DNA of 51,337 nt from Fimenecus sp051881455 (lineage in GTDB: Bacteria > Bacillota > Clostridia > Oscillospirales > Acutalibacteraceae). Shown here piece by piece: positions 16,833-25,863 of this stretch. Below the pieces are notes generated by a model. It had not been told where the DNA came from. It did no database searches and worked only from the letters and a program-made list of their open reading frames with translations. Each line of letters begins with the position of its first letter. The first letter of the stretch is position 1. Where the stretch lies: NCBI GenBank assembly GCA_051881455.1, contig JBJEPX010000039.1, forward strand, positions 1 through 51,337, given 5' to 3'. The position numbers and the translations under genes were made by a program.

Positions 16833-16850
16833 ATATGTTGTTTGATTATT

Positions 16851-17128
16851 TAAGGTGAGGGGAGTCGAACCCCATATGGTTTAAAACGGCATATTTTCGC
16901 CTGAGCTGCGTTAAAAATCTTGCCATACGGCAGTATGGCGGCGATTTTGTGCCTTGTTCATACAAAAATCTACTCGTTTTAAACTGCTCTGCACCGAAAA
17001 TGCAGAGAGTACGGATGGATTTTTGCTTTTGAGACGGCAGTCGGGCTGACGCCCGACAACGGTGAAAAAGTGAAAATACGCCGTAATATCAAATTTTCGG
17101 CATATTGAGTTCAACTCCCCTCACCTTA
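16851..17128. mobile_element. 278-bp non-coding element with 28-bp T-arm-like inverted ends
   Basis: The left end (16851-16878, TAAGGTGAGGGGAGTCGAAC and on) and the right end (17101-17128) are inverted repeats with 3 mismatches in 28 bases. Each end resembles a tRNA T-arm (GGG-nTCGAAC-CCC style). The interior holds several stems: GCCATAC/GTATGGC near 16925, CTCTGCA/TGCAGAG near 16990, and GTCGGGC/GCCCGAC near 17040-17057. The right end recurs at 51256-51337. No transposase or long frame is inside, so it is a miniature mobile or structured repeat. Its right 40 bp supply the end of the 17089 gene. No target duplication is obvious. Confidence 0.65.
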
Positions 17129-17919
17129 ACCTTAAAGGAATTGATTATTGCGTAAATATCATCTTCTGTCAGGAGGTCGCCATTATCCATAATCAAAATT
17201 GTATACGGAAATGAGAGATTGTCATTCTTATAGGCATTAAGGCTGAATATTTTTGTTTCTTTACCGCTTTCTTCATCTATTCTGCATCTGTCATAAAGAA
17301 AGCCCTTGTATTCTTCCGTATCAATTTTGTATATGGCATTATTGGCAGCTAAAAACCCTGTTGCCATGCTTTTTGAAATACCGAAAAAATTGAACAGCTT
17401 TTTCTGATGATAATTGTCTGTATCAAAATCATCAAGGTTCAGTGAATTTACAAGCAAATCATAGGAATATCTGCTGTTAAGGTTAATGCCGTATGCCTTT
17501 TTTGCCGAATTTCCCAGCGTTATCCGCAATAATGCAAGCATCGCTTTTTCATCTCTCATAGCGGACTTGTATTCCTCGTCGTCTTTATCGGCAGGAGTAA
17601 ACACCGGATCGCTTATAATTACACTCGCAAATTCAGTATCACTTATTTTTAATTTATACGCATACATACTGTCATTTCCGGATTCAGTATTAAACTCAAA
17701 ACCCGCAGGAAAAGTTATTTCAAAGGTATCCGTTTCAAACTTTTCGGTTTCTTTGCTGAATACGGCGTTCTTATGTGTATATTCCTCCAAGGAAACATAC
17801 ATTGCCTCGTAATCGTTCAAATCCGCTTTGATTGCCTCACCGTCGTAAAAATGGGGAACAATATAGAATACGAATGTAAAAGCACCCACAGGCAATACCA
17901 CGGCAAGAGCCAAAATCAC
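17089..17919 (-). CDS. Membrane-anchored hypothetical protein, possibly frameshifted at its start
   Basis: I know no family for this protein. As open from a GTG at 17919 it encodes 276 residues: a hydrophobic segment, then a large outside domain. A better start exists at the ATG at 17959 (AAGGTTAAGG before it), which would encode MSKGKKIAIIVICV and a complete signal-anchor, but it is out of frame by one base because the run at 17940-17947 has eight As rather than seven on the coding strand. The last residues (VRGVELNMPKI) are encoded by the end of the inverted-repeat element. It may be a real gene with a sequencing error or slippage site, or a decaying one. Confidence 0.55.
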   Translation of the reverse strand: MILALAVVLPVGAFTFVFYIVPHFYDGEAIKADLNDYEAMYVSLEEYTHKNAVFSKETEKFETDTFEITFPAGFEFNTESGNDSMYAYKLKISDTEFASVIISDPVFTPADKDDEEYKSAMRDEKAMLALLRITLGNSAKKAYGINLNSRYSYDLLVNSLNLDDFDTDNYHQKKLFNFFGISKSMATGFLAANNAIYKIDTEEYKGFLYDRCRIDEESGKETKIFSLNAYKNDNLSFPYTILIMDNGDLLTEDDIYAIINSFKVKVRGVELNMPKI

Positions 17920-17994
17920 GCAAATGACAATAATCGCAATTTTTTTTACCTTTGCTCATTCCTTAACCTTACAACCGCTGTCCGCTTTCAGAAT

Positions 17995-19416
17995 TTACTT
18001 TAAAAGCGATTTATACAGTTTGATATATTCATTTGCGGATTTGCCCCAACTGTTATCGCACTCCATGGCACGCTTCATAAGGACATTCCAGCCCTCGCGG
18101 TGGCTGTATCCCTCAATGGCGCGCTTGATTGTAAAGAGCATATCGTGGGCGTTATATGAGGAGAAGGTAAAGCCGTTGCCCTCACCGTCGCCGCTGTCCT
18201 TAATACTATCACGGAGCCCCCCTGTTTCACGGACAATGGGGATTGTGCCGTAACGCAGTGAAATCATCTGCGAAAGTCCGCAGGGCTCACTCTTTGACGG
18301 CATGAGGAACATATCCGCACCTGCATAAATTTTCTTTGAAAGCGACGGGATGAAGCCCAGTTTAAGCCCCATTTTATCGGGATATTTTGCCGCCATATCC
18401 TTAAAGAAGCTTTCATACTGCCATTCGCCCGAACCCAGCACAACAAACTGAACATCTGTTGTTGCAAGAAGCTCGTCAAGAACAGCCTTTACAAGGTCAA
18501 GTCCCTTGTGCCCTACAAGGCGTGTAACCATACCGATTACGGGTACATCCTCACGGACTGGGAGTGAAAAGTACTCCTGAAGCTTTTGCTTGTTTATCTT
18601 TTTAGGCTCAAAGTTTGACGAATTGTAATTTACGGCAATATCCTTATCCGTTTCGGGATTATAAAGGTCGGTATCAATACCGTTAAGAATACCCGAAAGC
18701 TTCCATGAACGCTGATTTAAAATAATATCAAGTCCGTGGGAATACCATGGGTCAAGAATTTCGTTGGCATATGAGGGACTGACCGTTGTAACCTTATCGG
18801 CAGTTTCAATAGCGCCCTTCATAAAGTTTACATCGCCGTCATACTCAACAAGGGAAGTAGCGCTTTCAGGGATACCGATAACCTCATTAACAAGCTCCAT
18901 GCCGTATGTTCCCTGATACTGGATATTATGGATTGTGAAAACGGTTTTGATGTTTTCGTATCCGGGACGGTTGGCATAAAGAGTGTTGTAATAAACGGGA
19001 GTAAGCGCCGTCTGCCAGTCGTTACAATGAATAATGTCGGGCTTAAAGCCGATTGCAGGGATAATCTCCAACACGGCTCTTGCAAAAAATGCAAAACGCT
19101 CCGCATCGTCATAATAGCCGTAAATGCCGTCACGCTTGAAATAATACTGATTGTCAAGGAGATAATAGATTACTCCGCCCGCCTTAGCCTCGAAAATTCC
19201 GCAGTACTGCCGACGCCACGCAACGGGCACGGAAATACTTGTAAGGAAGGTCATGGAGTCTTTAAGCTCCTGACTGATTGTATCGTAAAGAGGCATTACC
19301 ACACGGCAGCCGATTAGTCTTTTGCGCAGCGCCTGAGGCAAGCTGCCTGCAACATCACCGAGACCTCCGCTTGCCTTAAAGGGCAGAGCCTCACTTGAAG
19401 CAAATAAAACTTTCAT
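17995..19416 (-). CDS. glgA: Glycogen (starch) synthase
   Basis: GlgA transfers glucose from ADP-glucose to the growing alpha-1,4-glucan. The 473-residue GT5 enzyme shows the ADP-glucose-binding K-x-GGL motif (K14 ASGGLGDVAGSLP), HNIQYQGTYG, the second GT-B half with GMVTRLVGHKGLDLV, and the catalytic-region pattern SKSEPCGLSQMISLRYGTIPIVRETGGLRD. Length is normal. The start has AAGGA. It is the last gene of glgB-glgC-glgD-glgA, 47 bp after glgD. It is cytoplasmic. No terminator is obvious after it before the 17089 gene, so read-through is possible. Confidence 0.97.
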   Translation of the reverse strand: MKVLFASSEALPFKASGGLGDVAGSLPQALRKRLIGCRVVMPLYDTISQELKDSMTFLTSISVPVAWRRQYCGIFEAKAGGVIYYLLDNQYYFKRDGIYGYYDDAERFAFFARAVLEIIPAIGFKPDIIHCNDWQTALTPVYYNTLYANRPGYENIKTVFTIHNIQYQGTYGMELVNEVIGIPESATSLVEYDGDVNFMKGAIETADKVTTVSPSYANEILDPWYSHGLDIILNQRSWKLSGILNGIDTDLYNPETDKDIAVNYNSSNFEPKKINKQKLQEYFSLPVREDVPVIGMVTRLVGHKGLDLVKAVLDELLATTDVQFVVLGSGEWQYESFFKDMAAKYPDKMGLKLGFIPSLSKKIYAGADMFLMPSKSEPCGLSQMISLRYGTIPIVRETGGLRDSIKDSGDGEGNGFTFSSYNAHDMLFTIKRAIEGYSHREGWNVLMKRAMECDNSWGKSANEYIKLYKSLLK

Positions 19417-19463
19417 ATGTTTTTTCCTTTCAAATCAAGAAAATAATGAGAAATTCTCTGCAA

Positions 19464-20579
19464 TCAGATTACGATTGCCTTGCCTATGTATATAGGATAA
19501 TTCTCTGCGCCGGAAAGCGTTTTCCCGGGAGTTATAACAACGCTCTTATCCGCAACAACATAGCTTAAAGAGGAATCCTGCGCAACATATGTACCCTGCA
19601 TAACGATTGAGTTTTTAACAACCGCACCCTTTTCAACGCGTACTCCGCGGAAAAGAATGGAGTTTTCAACCTCGCCGTCAATTATACAGCCGTCGGCAAT
19701 AAGTGAATTTTTCACATTTGAGCCCAAGCCGTAAATTGCAGGCATATCGTCACGGACCTTTGTATAAACAGGTCTTTCCTTATCGAAAAGGTGGTCGCAG
19801 TTTTCAGGATTCAAAAGCTCCATATTAGCCTTGAAATATGTCTGCATTGAGTCAATCGTTGTGGCATAACCCTTTGTCTCAAAGCCGTAAATATTAAGCT
19901 TATTCACATTCCGCTGAATAATATCCGCCTCAAAATCGTTGTAATTAAGGCTTATTGCCTCGTGCATAAGTCTTTCAAGGAGAGATTTCTTCATCAGAAT
20001 AACATTGAGAGAATAATTTACATTATCCTCTGTTACAGGAGAAACGGCAATCTGCGTTGCCTTTCCGCTGCCGTCCAAATCCATTACTATAACATCGGTA
20101 AGATTGGGCATTTTTCCGTTTTTATAGACGATGGTAATATCCGAGCCTTTTTCCGTATGGTAATCCATAAGCTCCTCAATATCAATATTGAGAACACTGT
20201 TGCAATCGGAAAACAGCACATATTCCTCTGTTGAACGGCTGATAAAGCCCATTATTCCCTTTAAAGAAGCGATTTTATCGCCGTTACTGCCTGAACTTGC
20301 AGTTGAAAAAGGAGGAAGAAGGAACATACCCTCTGTTTTTCTTGAAAGGTCCCAGGGCTTGCCTGTTCCTAAGTGGTCCATCAATGACTGATAGTTACTT
20401 TTTGTAACAACGCCCACCTTTTCAATTCCGCTGTTTACCATATTTGAAAGAGCAAAATCTATAAGGCGGTAACGGCAGGCAAAGGGAACTGAACCCATTG
20501 TGCGAAGCCCCGTAAGCTCGCTTAGACACTCATCGTACGCATTTGAAAAGACAATTCCGACTATGTTTTTACCCGTCAT
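19464..20579 (-). CDS. glgD: GlgD, non-catalytic partner of ADP-glucose pyrophosphorylase
   Basis: The 371-residue protein has the nucleotidyltransferase fold followed by a left-handed beta-helix (DGCIIDGEVENSILFRGVRVEKGAVVKNS), as in GlgC, but the N-terminal nucleotide-binding loop GGxGxRL of the catalytic subunit is missing: the start reads NIVGIVFSNAYDECLSELTGLRTMGS. This is the hallmark of GlgD, which in Firmicutes forms an oligomer with GlgC and raises its activity. The gene starts one base after the glgC stop, so the subunits are translationally coupled. A GGGGGA site lies in the end of glgC. Confidence 0.95.
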   Translation of the reverse strand: MTGKNIVGIVFSNAYDECLSELTGLRTMGSVPFACRYRLIDFALSNMVNSGIEKVGVVTKSNYQSLMDHLGTGKPWDLSRKTEGMFLLPPFSTASSGSNGDKIASLKGIMGFISRSTEEYVLFSDCNSVLNIDIEELMDYHTEKGSDITIVYKNGKMPNLTDVIVMDLDGSGKATQIAVSPVTEDNVNYSLNVILMKKSLLERLMHEAISLNYNDFEADIIQRNVNKLNIYGFETKGYATTIDSMQTYFKANMELLNPENCDHLFDKERPVYTKVRDDMPAIYGLGSNVKNSLIADGCIIDGEVENSILFRGVRVEKGAVVKNSIVMQGTYVAQDSSLSYVVADKSVVITPGKTLSGAENYPIYIGKAIVI

Positions 20580-20580
20580 C

Positions 20581-21798
20581 TTATTTGTCCCCCTTTCTTA
20601 CATCTGCATCCACCATAGCCTTGGGAGCAACCGACGCGCCCTCGCCTACGGTAACGCCTGCGCCTACAACCGCAACGCCCCACTCATCAAGATTTTCCAT
20701 ATCCTCGGGACGCTGACCTACAACCGCGTCCTTTTCGATAACGGCATTTTCAGCCACTATGGCGTACTGAACCGTTGCGCCTGATTTTACCACCGTGCCC
20801 GGCATTACGATTGAATCGCGGACAACTGCGCCCTCCTCAACCGTTACATTGGAGAAAAGAATTGAGAAATCCACATCACCGAACACTCTTGATCCTTCGG
20901 CAATCATGGAGTTCTGCACAGTTGCATCCGCCGAAACATAGTGAGGCGGTGCCACGGGAGTTTTGGAATAAATTTTCCATGTGGGGTCTGAAAGGTCAAG
21001 GTCAACCTTGGGATTTAAAAGATCAAGGTTTGCCTCCCACAGGCTGTCAATAGTTCCCACATCTTTCCAATAACCGTCAAAGAGATATGCAAACATTCTC
21101 TCGCCGTTTGCGTGCATTTTAGGAATAACATCATGACCGAAATCGTTACTGGAATTGGGATCTGCCTCGTCGTCAATAAGATACTGACGGAGCTTCGACC
21201 ATGTGAATATGTAAACGCCCATTGACGCCTTGTTACTGCGGGGATTTTTCGGCTTTTCCTCAAACTCGGCAATGGAATTATCCTCGTTTGTAATCATAAG
21301 GCCGAAGCGGCTTGCTTCTTCCCACGGAACTTCCAGCATGGCGATAGTACACGCCGCGTCATTCTCTTTATGGTATTCAAGCATTTTGTTATAGTCCATC
21401 TTATAGATGTGGTCGCCTGAAAGCACCGCAACATAATCGGGATTGTAACGGTCAATAAAATTGATGTTCTGATAAATAGCGTTTGCCGTTCCCTTGTACC
21501 ACTCTGTTCCCTTAATCTGCTGATAGGGTGAGAGAATATGAACGCCGCCGTTGGCACGGTCCAAATCCCATGCCTGACCGTTACCTATGTAATCGTTCAG
21601 TTCGAGGGGCTGATACTGTGTTAATACGCCGACGGTTGAAATGCCGGAGTTTACGCAGTTTGACAGCGGGAAGTCAATAATTCTGTATTTTCCGCCGTAA
21701 GGTACGGCAGGCTTTGCAATGTTTTTTGTAAGTATTCCCAGACGGCTTCCCTGTCCGCCTGCAAGAAGCATTGCAATGCACTCCATTTTTCGTGCCAT
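20581..21798 (-). CDS. glgC: Glucose-1-phosphate adenylyltransferase
   Basis: GlgC makes ADP-glucose from ATP and glucose-1-phosphate, the committed step of glycogen synthesis. The 405-residue protein has the pyrophosphorylase signature LLAGGQGSRLGILTKNIAKPAVPYGGKYRIIDF at the N-terminus, the substrate-site pattern SGDHIYKMDY, FEEKPKNP, and a C-terminal beta-helix. The motif GGQGSRL is intact, in contrast to GlgD. The start has GGAGG at good spacing, 37 bp after glgB. The N-terminal arm is short, as in other Firmicutes forms, which are usually less sensitive to fructose-1,6-bisphosphate (known of the family, not seen here). Confidence 0.97.
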   Translation of the reverse strand: MARKMECIAMLLAGGQGSRLGILTKNIAKPAVPYGGKYRIIDFPLSNCVNSGISTVGVLTQYQPLELNDYIGNGQAWDLDRANGGVHILSPYQQIKGTEWYKGTANAIYQNINFIDRYNPDYVAVLSGDHIYKMDYNKMLEYHKENDAACTIAMLEVPWEEASRFGLMITNEDNSIAEFEEKPKNPRSNKASMGVYIFTWSKLRQYLIDDEADPNSSNDFGHDVIPKMHANGERMFAYLFDGYWKDVGTIDSLWEANLDLLNPKVDLDLSDPTWKIYSKTPVAPPHYVSADATVQNSMIAEGSRVFGDVDFSILFSNVTVEEGAVVRDSIVMPGTVVKSGATVQYAIVAENAVIEKDAVVGQRPEDMENLDEWGVAVVGAGVTVGEGASVAPKAMVDADVRKGDK

Positions 21799-21835
21799 AT
21801 ATTATTCCTCCTTAAAGAAATCTGATTATATGCAA

Positions 21836-23722
21836 TTATCTTGTCTTTTTAAGATAAATTGTTGACATTGGCGGTAAATCAAGAGAAATGCTCTGCTCAA
21901 AGCCGTGCATTGGAGTTTTCTCCCACTTGATTTTATCCTTGTTTCCTCCGCCCTCGCCGCCGTATGCCTTATCGTCGGAATTGAAGATAATCTTATAAGC
22001 CGACCGTGACGGAACGCCTATTTTGTAATCTTTTCTCGGGACGGGGGTAAAGTTGCAAACAACAATTACCTCCTTGCCCTTTTCGTCAATTCTGCGGAAA
22101 GCGATTACGGAATTATCGCAGTCGTCCGACGAAATCCACGAAAAGCCCTCCCACGAATAGTCAATCTGCCACATTGCTGGAGTTGACTTATAGAAGAAGT
22201 TAAGGTCACGGACATAGGACTGAAGCTTTTTGTGCATATCGTAATCAAGCAAGAGCCAATCGAGTCCCTGTTCGTAATTCCATTCGATAAACTGACCGAA
22301 TTCACTGCCCATAAAGAGAAGCTTTTTGCCCGGGTGAGCCATCATATATCCTAAAAACGCTCTTACCCCTGCAAACTTTTCTTCATAAGTGCCGGGCATT
22401 TTATTTATAAGGGAGCATTTGCCGTGAACCACCTCATCGTGAGAGATGGGAAGCACAAAGTTTTCGGAAAATGCGTAGAAGAACGAGAAAGTAATGCAAT
22501 TATGATTGTGCTTACGGTGAATACCGGGCATTGAGAAATAACGGAGTATGTCGTTCATCCAGCCCATATTCCATTTAAAGTTAAAGCCCAAGCCGCCCAT
22601 ATAAACAGGCTTTGTAACCATTGGCCACGCTGTGCTCTCCTCGGCAATCATCAAAGCGCCGGGATAATCACGGAACACATTCATGCTCAGCTTATGGAGA
22701 AAATCAACAGCCTCCAAATTCTCATTTCCGCCGTTTTTATTGGCAATCCACTGACCGTCATCTCTGCCGTAATCAAGATACAGCATAGAGGCAACTGCGT
22801 CTATACGCAAACCGTCAATGTGATATTTATCAAGCCAGAACATAGCGCTTGAAATAAGGAAGCTTTGTACCTCGTTTCTGCCGAAATCGAAAACTCTTGT
22901 TCCCCACTCATAGTGTTCGCCCTTTTTCGGGTCGGCATATTCATAGCAGGGAGTGCCGTCAAATTCATAAAGGCCGTTGGCGTCCTTGGGGAAATGGGCG
23001 GGTACCCAGTCAAGGATTACGCCTATACCCTCCTTATGACAGCAGTCAATAAGATACATCAAATCATCGGGTGTACCGTAGCGGGAGGTTGCGGCGAAAT
23101 ATCCCGTAACCTGATAACCCCACGAGCCGTCAAAGGGATATTCCGTTAAGGGCATAAACTCAATGTGAGTGTATCCCATATCCTTTACATAAGGAATAAG
23201 CTCCTCTGCCATTTTGCGGTAGGAATAGAAATTACCGTCCTCATACTGCTTCCACGAGCCGAAATGAACCTCGTAAATATTCACGGGCTTACTGTAAAGC
23301 TGTGTGTTACGCTTTGCCTTTTCCCACTTTTCGTCAGTCCATTTGTAGGAATCAAGCTCATAATACTTTGTAGCGTTATCGGGACGGGTTTCCATATGGA
23401 AGCCGTACGGGTCGCTTTTCATAAGCTTTCTGCCGTCACGGGTAAAGATGCAGTATTTATATGCGTCAAACTGCCTGATACCTTTAATCTTTGTTTCCCA
23501 AATGCCGCCGCCCGTTATACGCTCGGCTTTGTTTTTTTCTGCGTCCCAATTATTAAAATCGCCGCAAACGCTGACCGCCGCCGCGTTAGGAGCCCACACA
23601 CGGAATACCACCGTGTCCTTATCAACACGGTGCGCGCCCATATATTCATATGAGCGGGCATTGTTTCCCTGGTGGAAAAGAAAAATAGGGACCTGCTCCT
23701 CAAAATCTTTCGTTCCTGGCAT
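21836..23722 (-). CDS. glgB: 1,4-alpha-glucan branching enzyme
   Basis: GlgB cuts alpha-1,4 chains and re-joins them as alpha-1,6 branches. The 628-residue GH13 protein has an N-terminal CBM48-like domain (VFRVWAPNAAAVSVCGDFNNWD), then the catalytic barrel with DWVPAHFP, GLRIDAVASMLYLDYGR (nucleophile Asp), MIAEESTAWP (acid/base Glu) and LPISHDEVVHGK, and a C-terminal beta domain. It lacks the extra N1 domain of the longest forms. I start at the ATG at 23722, five to six bases after GAGGTG; an in-frame GTG lies two codons upstream. It is the first gene of the glg operon. Confidence 0.96.
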   Translation of the reverse strand: MPGTKDFEEQVPIFLFHQGNNARSYEYMGAHRVDKDTVVFRVWAPNAAAVSVCGDFNNWDAEKNKAERITGGGIWETKIKGIRQFDAYKYCIFTRDGRKLMKSDPYGFHMETRPDNATKYYELDSYKWTDEKWEKAKRNTQLYSKPVNIYEVHFGSWKQYEDGNFYSYRKMAEELIPYVKDMGYTHIEFMPLTEYPFDGSWGYQVTGYFAATSRYGTPDDLMYLIDCCHKEGIGVILDWVPAHFPKDANGLYEFDGTPCYEYADPKKGEHYEWGTRVFDFGRNEVQSFLISSAMFWLDKYHIDGLRIDAVASMLYLDYGRDDGQWIANKNGGNENLEAVDFLHKLSMNVFRDYPGALMIAEESTAWPMVTKPVYMGGLGFNFKWNMGWMNDILRYFSMPGIHRKHNHNCITFSFFYAFSENFVLPISHDEVVHGKCSLINKMPGTYEEKFAGVRAFLGYMMAHPGKKLLFMGSEFGQFIEWNYEQGLDWLLLDYDMHKKLQSYVRDLNFFYKSTPAMWQIDYSWEGFSWISSDDCDNSVIAFRRIDEKGKEVIVVCNFTPVPRKDYKIGVPSRSAYKIIFNSDDKAYGGEGGGNKDKIKWEKTPMHGFEQSISLDLPPMSTIYLKKTR

Positions 23723-23755
23723 TTTCACACCTCACAAGCATAAATATACAAATAT

Positions 23756-23784
23756 ATTTTATCAAAGCTGTGTTTATATTGCAA
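23756..23784 (-). promoter_or_regulatory. Candidate promoter of the glg operon
   Basis: On the minus strand TTGCAA (23784-23779) and TAAAAT (23761-23756) are 17 bases apart and about 35 bases upstream of the glgB start. Confidence 0.5.
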
Positions 23785-23912
23785 GTGTTTTTTGACTATT
23801 TTATTCAAATTTGAGCCAAATTCCGTTACAACGATTTGTGCAGTTTGTTACAAAAATTTCCAATATATTTGAAAAGCACACAAAATTTGACAAGGTTTTT
23901 TGGTTATTTTAA

Positions 23913-23952
23913 AAAACGCAGGAACTCCGTATAATGAAGCTCCTGCGTTTTC
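23913..23952 (-). terminator. Terminator of the ABC exporter operon
   Basis: AAAACGCAGGA and TCCTGCGTTTT form a strong stem just after the stop codon of the second ABC gene. It carries T runs on both sides and can stop transcription from either direction. Confidence 0.75.
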
Positions 23953-23970
23953 AGTTTATATTATATTAAA

Positions 23971-25863
23971 TTATGAAAGCTCAAATTGACCGGTATAAAG
24001 CTGATAATACTTGCCTTTCTGGGCGAGCAGTTCATCATGGTTGCCACGCTCAATTATCTTTCCGTGTTCAAGCACCATAATGGCGTCGGCATTGCGGACG
24101 GTTGAAAGTCTGTGGGCAATCACAAAAACCGTTCTGCCGTGCATAAGCTTATCCATACCCTGTTCAATAAGATTTTCCGTTCTAGTATCAATGGAGCTTG
24201 TGGCTTCGTCAAGAATGAGAACGGGCGGGTCGGCAACGGCGGCACGGGCAATGGAGATAAGCTGACGCTGTCCCTGACTGAGATTTGAGCCGTCCCCCGT
24301 AAGCACCGTGTTGTATCCATCGGGAAGCTTTGAAATAAATGCGTCGGCATTTGCAAGCTTTGCCGCCTCAACAACCTCGTCATGTGTTGCGTCAAGCTTA
24401 CCGTATCGGATATTGTCCTCGATTGTGCCTGTGAAAAGGTGGGTATCCTGCAATACCATTGCAAGTGAACGGCGCAAATCGTCCTTTTTGATTTTCTGAA
24501 TATTTATGCCGTCATATCTTATTTTGCCCTCGTTTATATCGTAGAAACGGTTAATAAGATTGGTTATGGTTGTCTTGCCTGCTCCCGTGGAGCCCACAAA
24601 TGCAATTTTCTGTCCCGGCTTTGCATAGAGAGAAATATCGTCGAGCACCGTCTTTTTGCCGTCATAGCTGAAGGTGACATCTTCAAACTCCACCTTGCCC
24701 TCAAGCTTCTGATATGTTACGGTACCGTCGCCGTGAGCATGTTTCCACGCCCAAAGCCCCGTGTGCTTGCCCGTTTCGCATATCTCGCCGTCTTTATACT
24801 CAGCATTTACAAGCATTACATAGCCTTCATCGGTTTCTCTCTTTTGGTCTATAACCTCAAAAATTCTCTCCGCACCTGCAAGGGCGGCAACTGCATTGTT
24901 AAACTGCTGTGAAAGGTTTGAAATAGGCTGTGAAAAGTTTCTTGTGTATTGCAAAAAGGTGATAATATCGCCTACCGTCATAAATCCCTTTACTGCCAAG
25001 AGGCCGCCTGCCGCGGCAGTTATGGCATAGTTTATATGGGAAAGGTTATTCATTATGGGTCCCAGCATACTTGCAAAGGTATTTGCGCTTGTTGACGCCT
25101 TTCGGAGATTTTCGTTAATCTCGCCGAAATGAGCCGTAACCTCGTCCTCATGATTGAAAACCTTTACAATTTTTTGTCCCTCGATAATTTCTTCAATATA
25201 TCCGTTTACCTCACCCAATTCTTTTTGCTGTTTTTTGAAAAAGCGGGCGCTTTGCTTTCCCAAAGTTTTTGTTACAAACACCATAATAATCATGGTTACT
25301 ATTACAAGGATAGTTAACTGCCAGCTTAAAACAAGCATAATAAAAAAAGAGCCGATAATCATTATGCCCGAGGAAACAAGCTGGGTAAGTCCCTGACTTA
25401 AAAACATTCTGAGACTTTCAACATCGTTTGTGAATCGGCTCATAATTTCGCCGTTGGGGCGTGAATCAAAATAGCTTATAGGCAAATCGGAAACGGCGTC
25501 AAACAAATCCTTACGGATTGTGTTAAGCGTTCTCTGCGTCAGAAAAACAGAGCATCTTGACTGCCAGAAAGACGCCGCCGCGCCTAACAGAAACACGCCG
25601 CCCATCAAAGCGAGCATTTTAAGAAGAGGCACTGTATATTCCGATGTGAACGGTTTACCTATCATCGGCGTTAAAATATCGTCGATAATCGGTTTCATAA
25701 AAATTGAGGCTGATACCGTTGCGATTGAACTGATAAGAGCAAAGATTATCATTCCTGCAAACATAGCTTTCTGCTTGCCTACATATTTTAAAAGTCTTAT
25801 CGCCGTGCCCTTTGTGTTTTTAGGTTTAGGGCCGGCGGGCATTCCTTTATGCGGTCCCGGCAT
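23971..25863 (-). CDS. ABC exporter half-transporter with consensus ATP site, 630 aa
   Basis: This is a type IV (MDR-like) ABC exporter subunit: about six membrane segments in residues 30-330, then an ATPase domain. Walker A is GSTGAGKTT, the signature LSQGQRQ, and Walker B LILDEATSSID has the catalytic Glu. Before the ATPase domain is an insert (NAEYKDGEICETGKHTGLWAWKH) common in the clostridial versions of this subunit. The gene overlaps the first ABC gene by one base and the pair should form a heterodimer like BmrCD or TM287/288. The substrate (drug, lipid or peptide) cannot be told from sequence. It is controlled by the MarR protein upstream. Confidence 0.93.
   Translation of the reverse strand: MPGPHKGMPAGPKPKNTKGTAIRLLKYVGKQKAMFAGMIIFALISSIATVSASIFMKPIIDDILTPMIGKPFTSEYTVPLLKMLALMGGVFLLGAAASFWQSRCSVFLTQRTLNTIRKDLFDAVSDLPISYFDSRPNGEIMSRFTNDVESLRMFLSQGLTQLVSSGIMIIGSFFIMLVLSWQLTILVIVTMIIMVFVTKTLGKQSARFFKKQQKELGEVNGYIEEIIEGQKIVKVFNHEDEVTAHFGEINENLRKASTSANTFASMLGPIMNNLSHINYAITAAAGGLLAVKGFMTVGDIITFLQYTRNFSQPISNLSQQFNNAVAALAGAERIFEVIDQKRETDEGYVMLVNAEYKDGEICETGKHTGLWAWKHAHGDGTVTYQKLEGKVEFEDVTFSYDGKKTVLDDISLYAKPGQKIAFVGSTGAGKTTITNLINRFYDINEGKIRYDGINIQKIKKDDLRRSLAMVLQDTHLFTGTIEDNIRYGKLDATHDEVVEAAKLANADAFISKLPDGYNTVLTGDGSNLSQGQRQLISIARAAVADPPVLILDEATSSIDTRTENLIEQGMDKLMHGRTVFVIAHRLSTVRNADAIMVLEHGKIIERGNHDELLAQKGKYYQLYTGQFELS

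Noticed and set aside
16851..16880. Apparent tRNA 3' end (GGGGTTCGACTCCCC on the minus strand)
   Set aside because: There is a T-arm-like stem but no acceptor partner, D-arm or anticodon arm within tRNA distance, and the sequence is repeated as the inverted end at 17101-17128 and at 51256.
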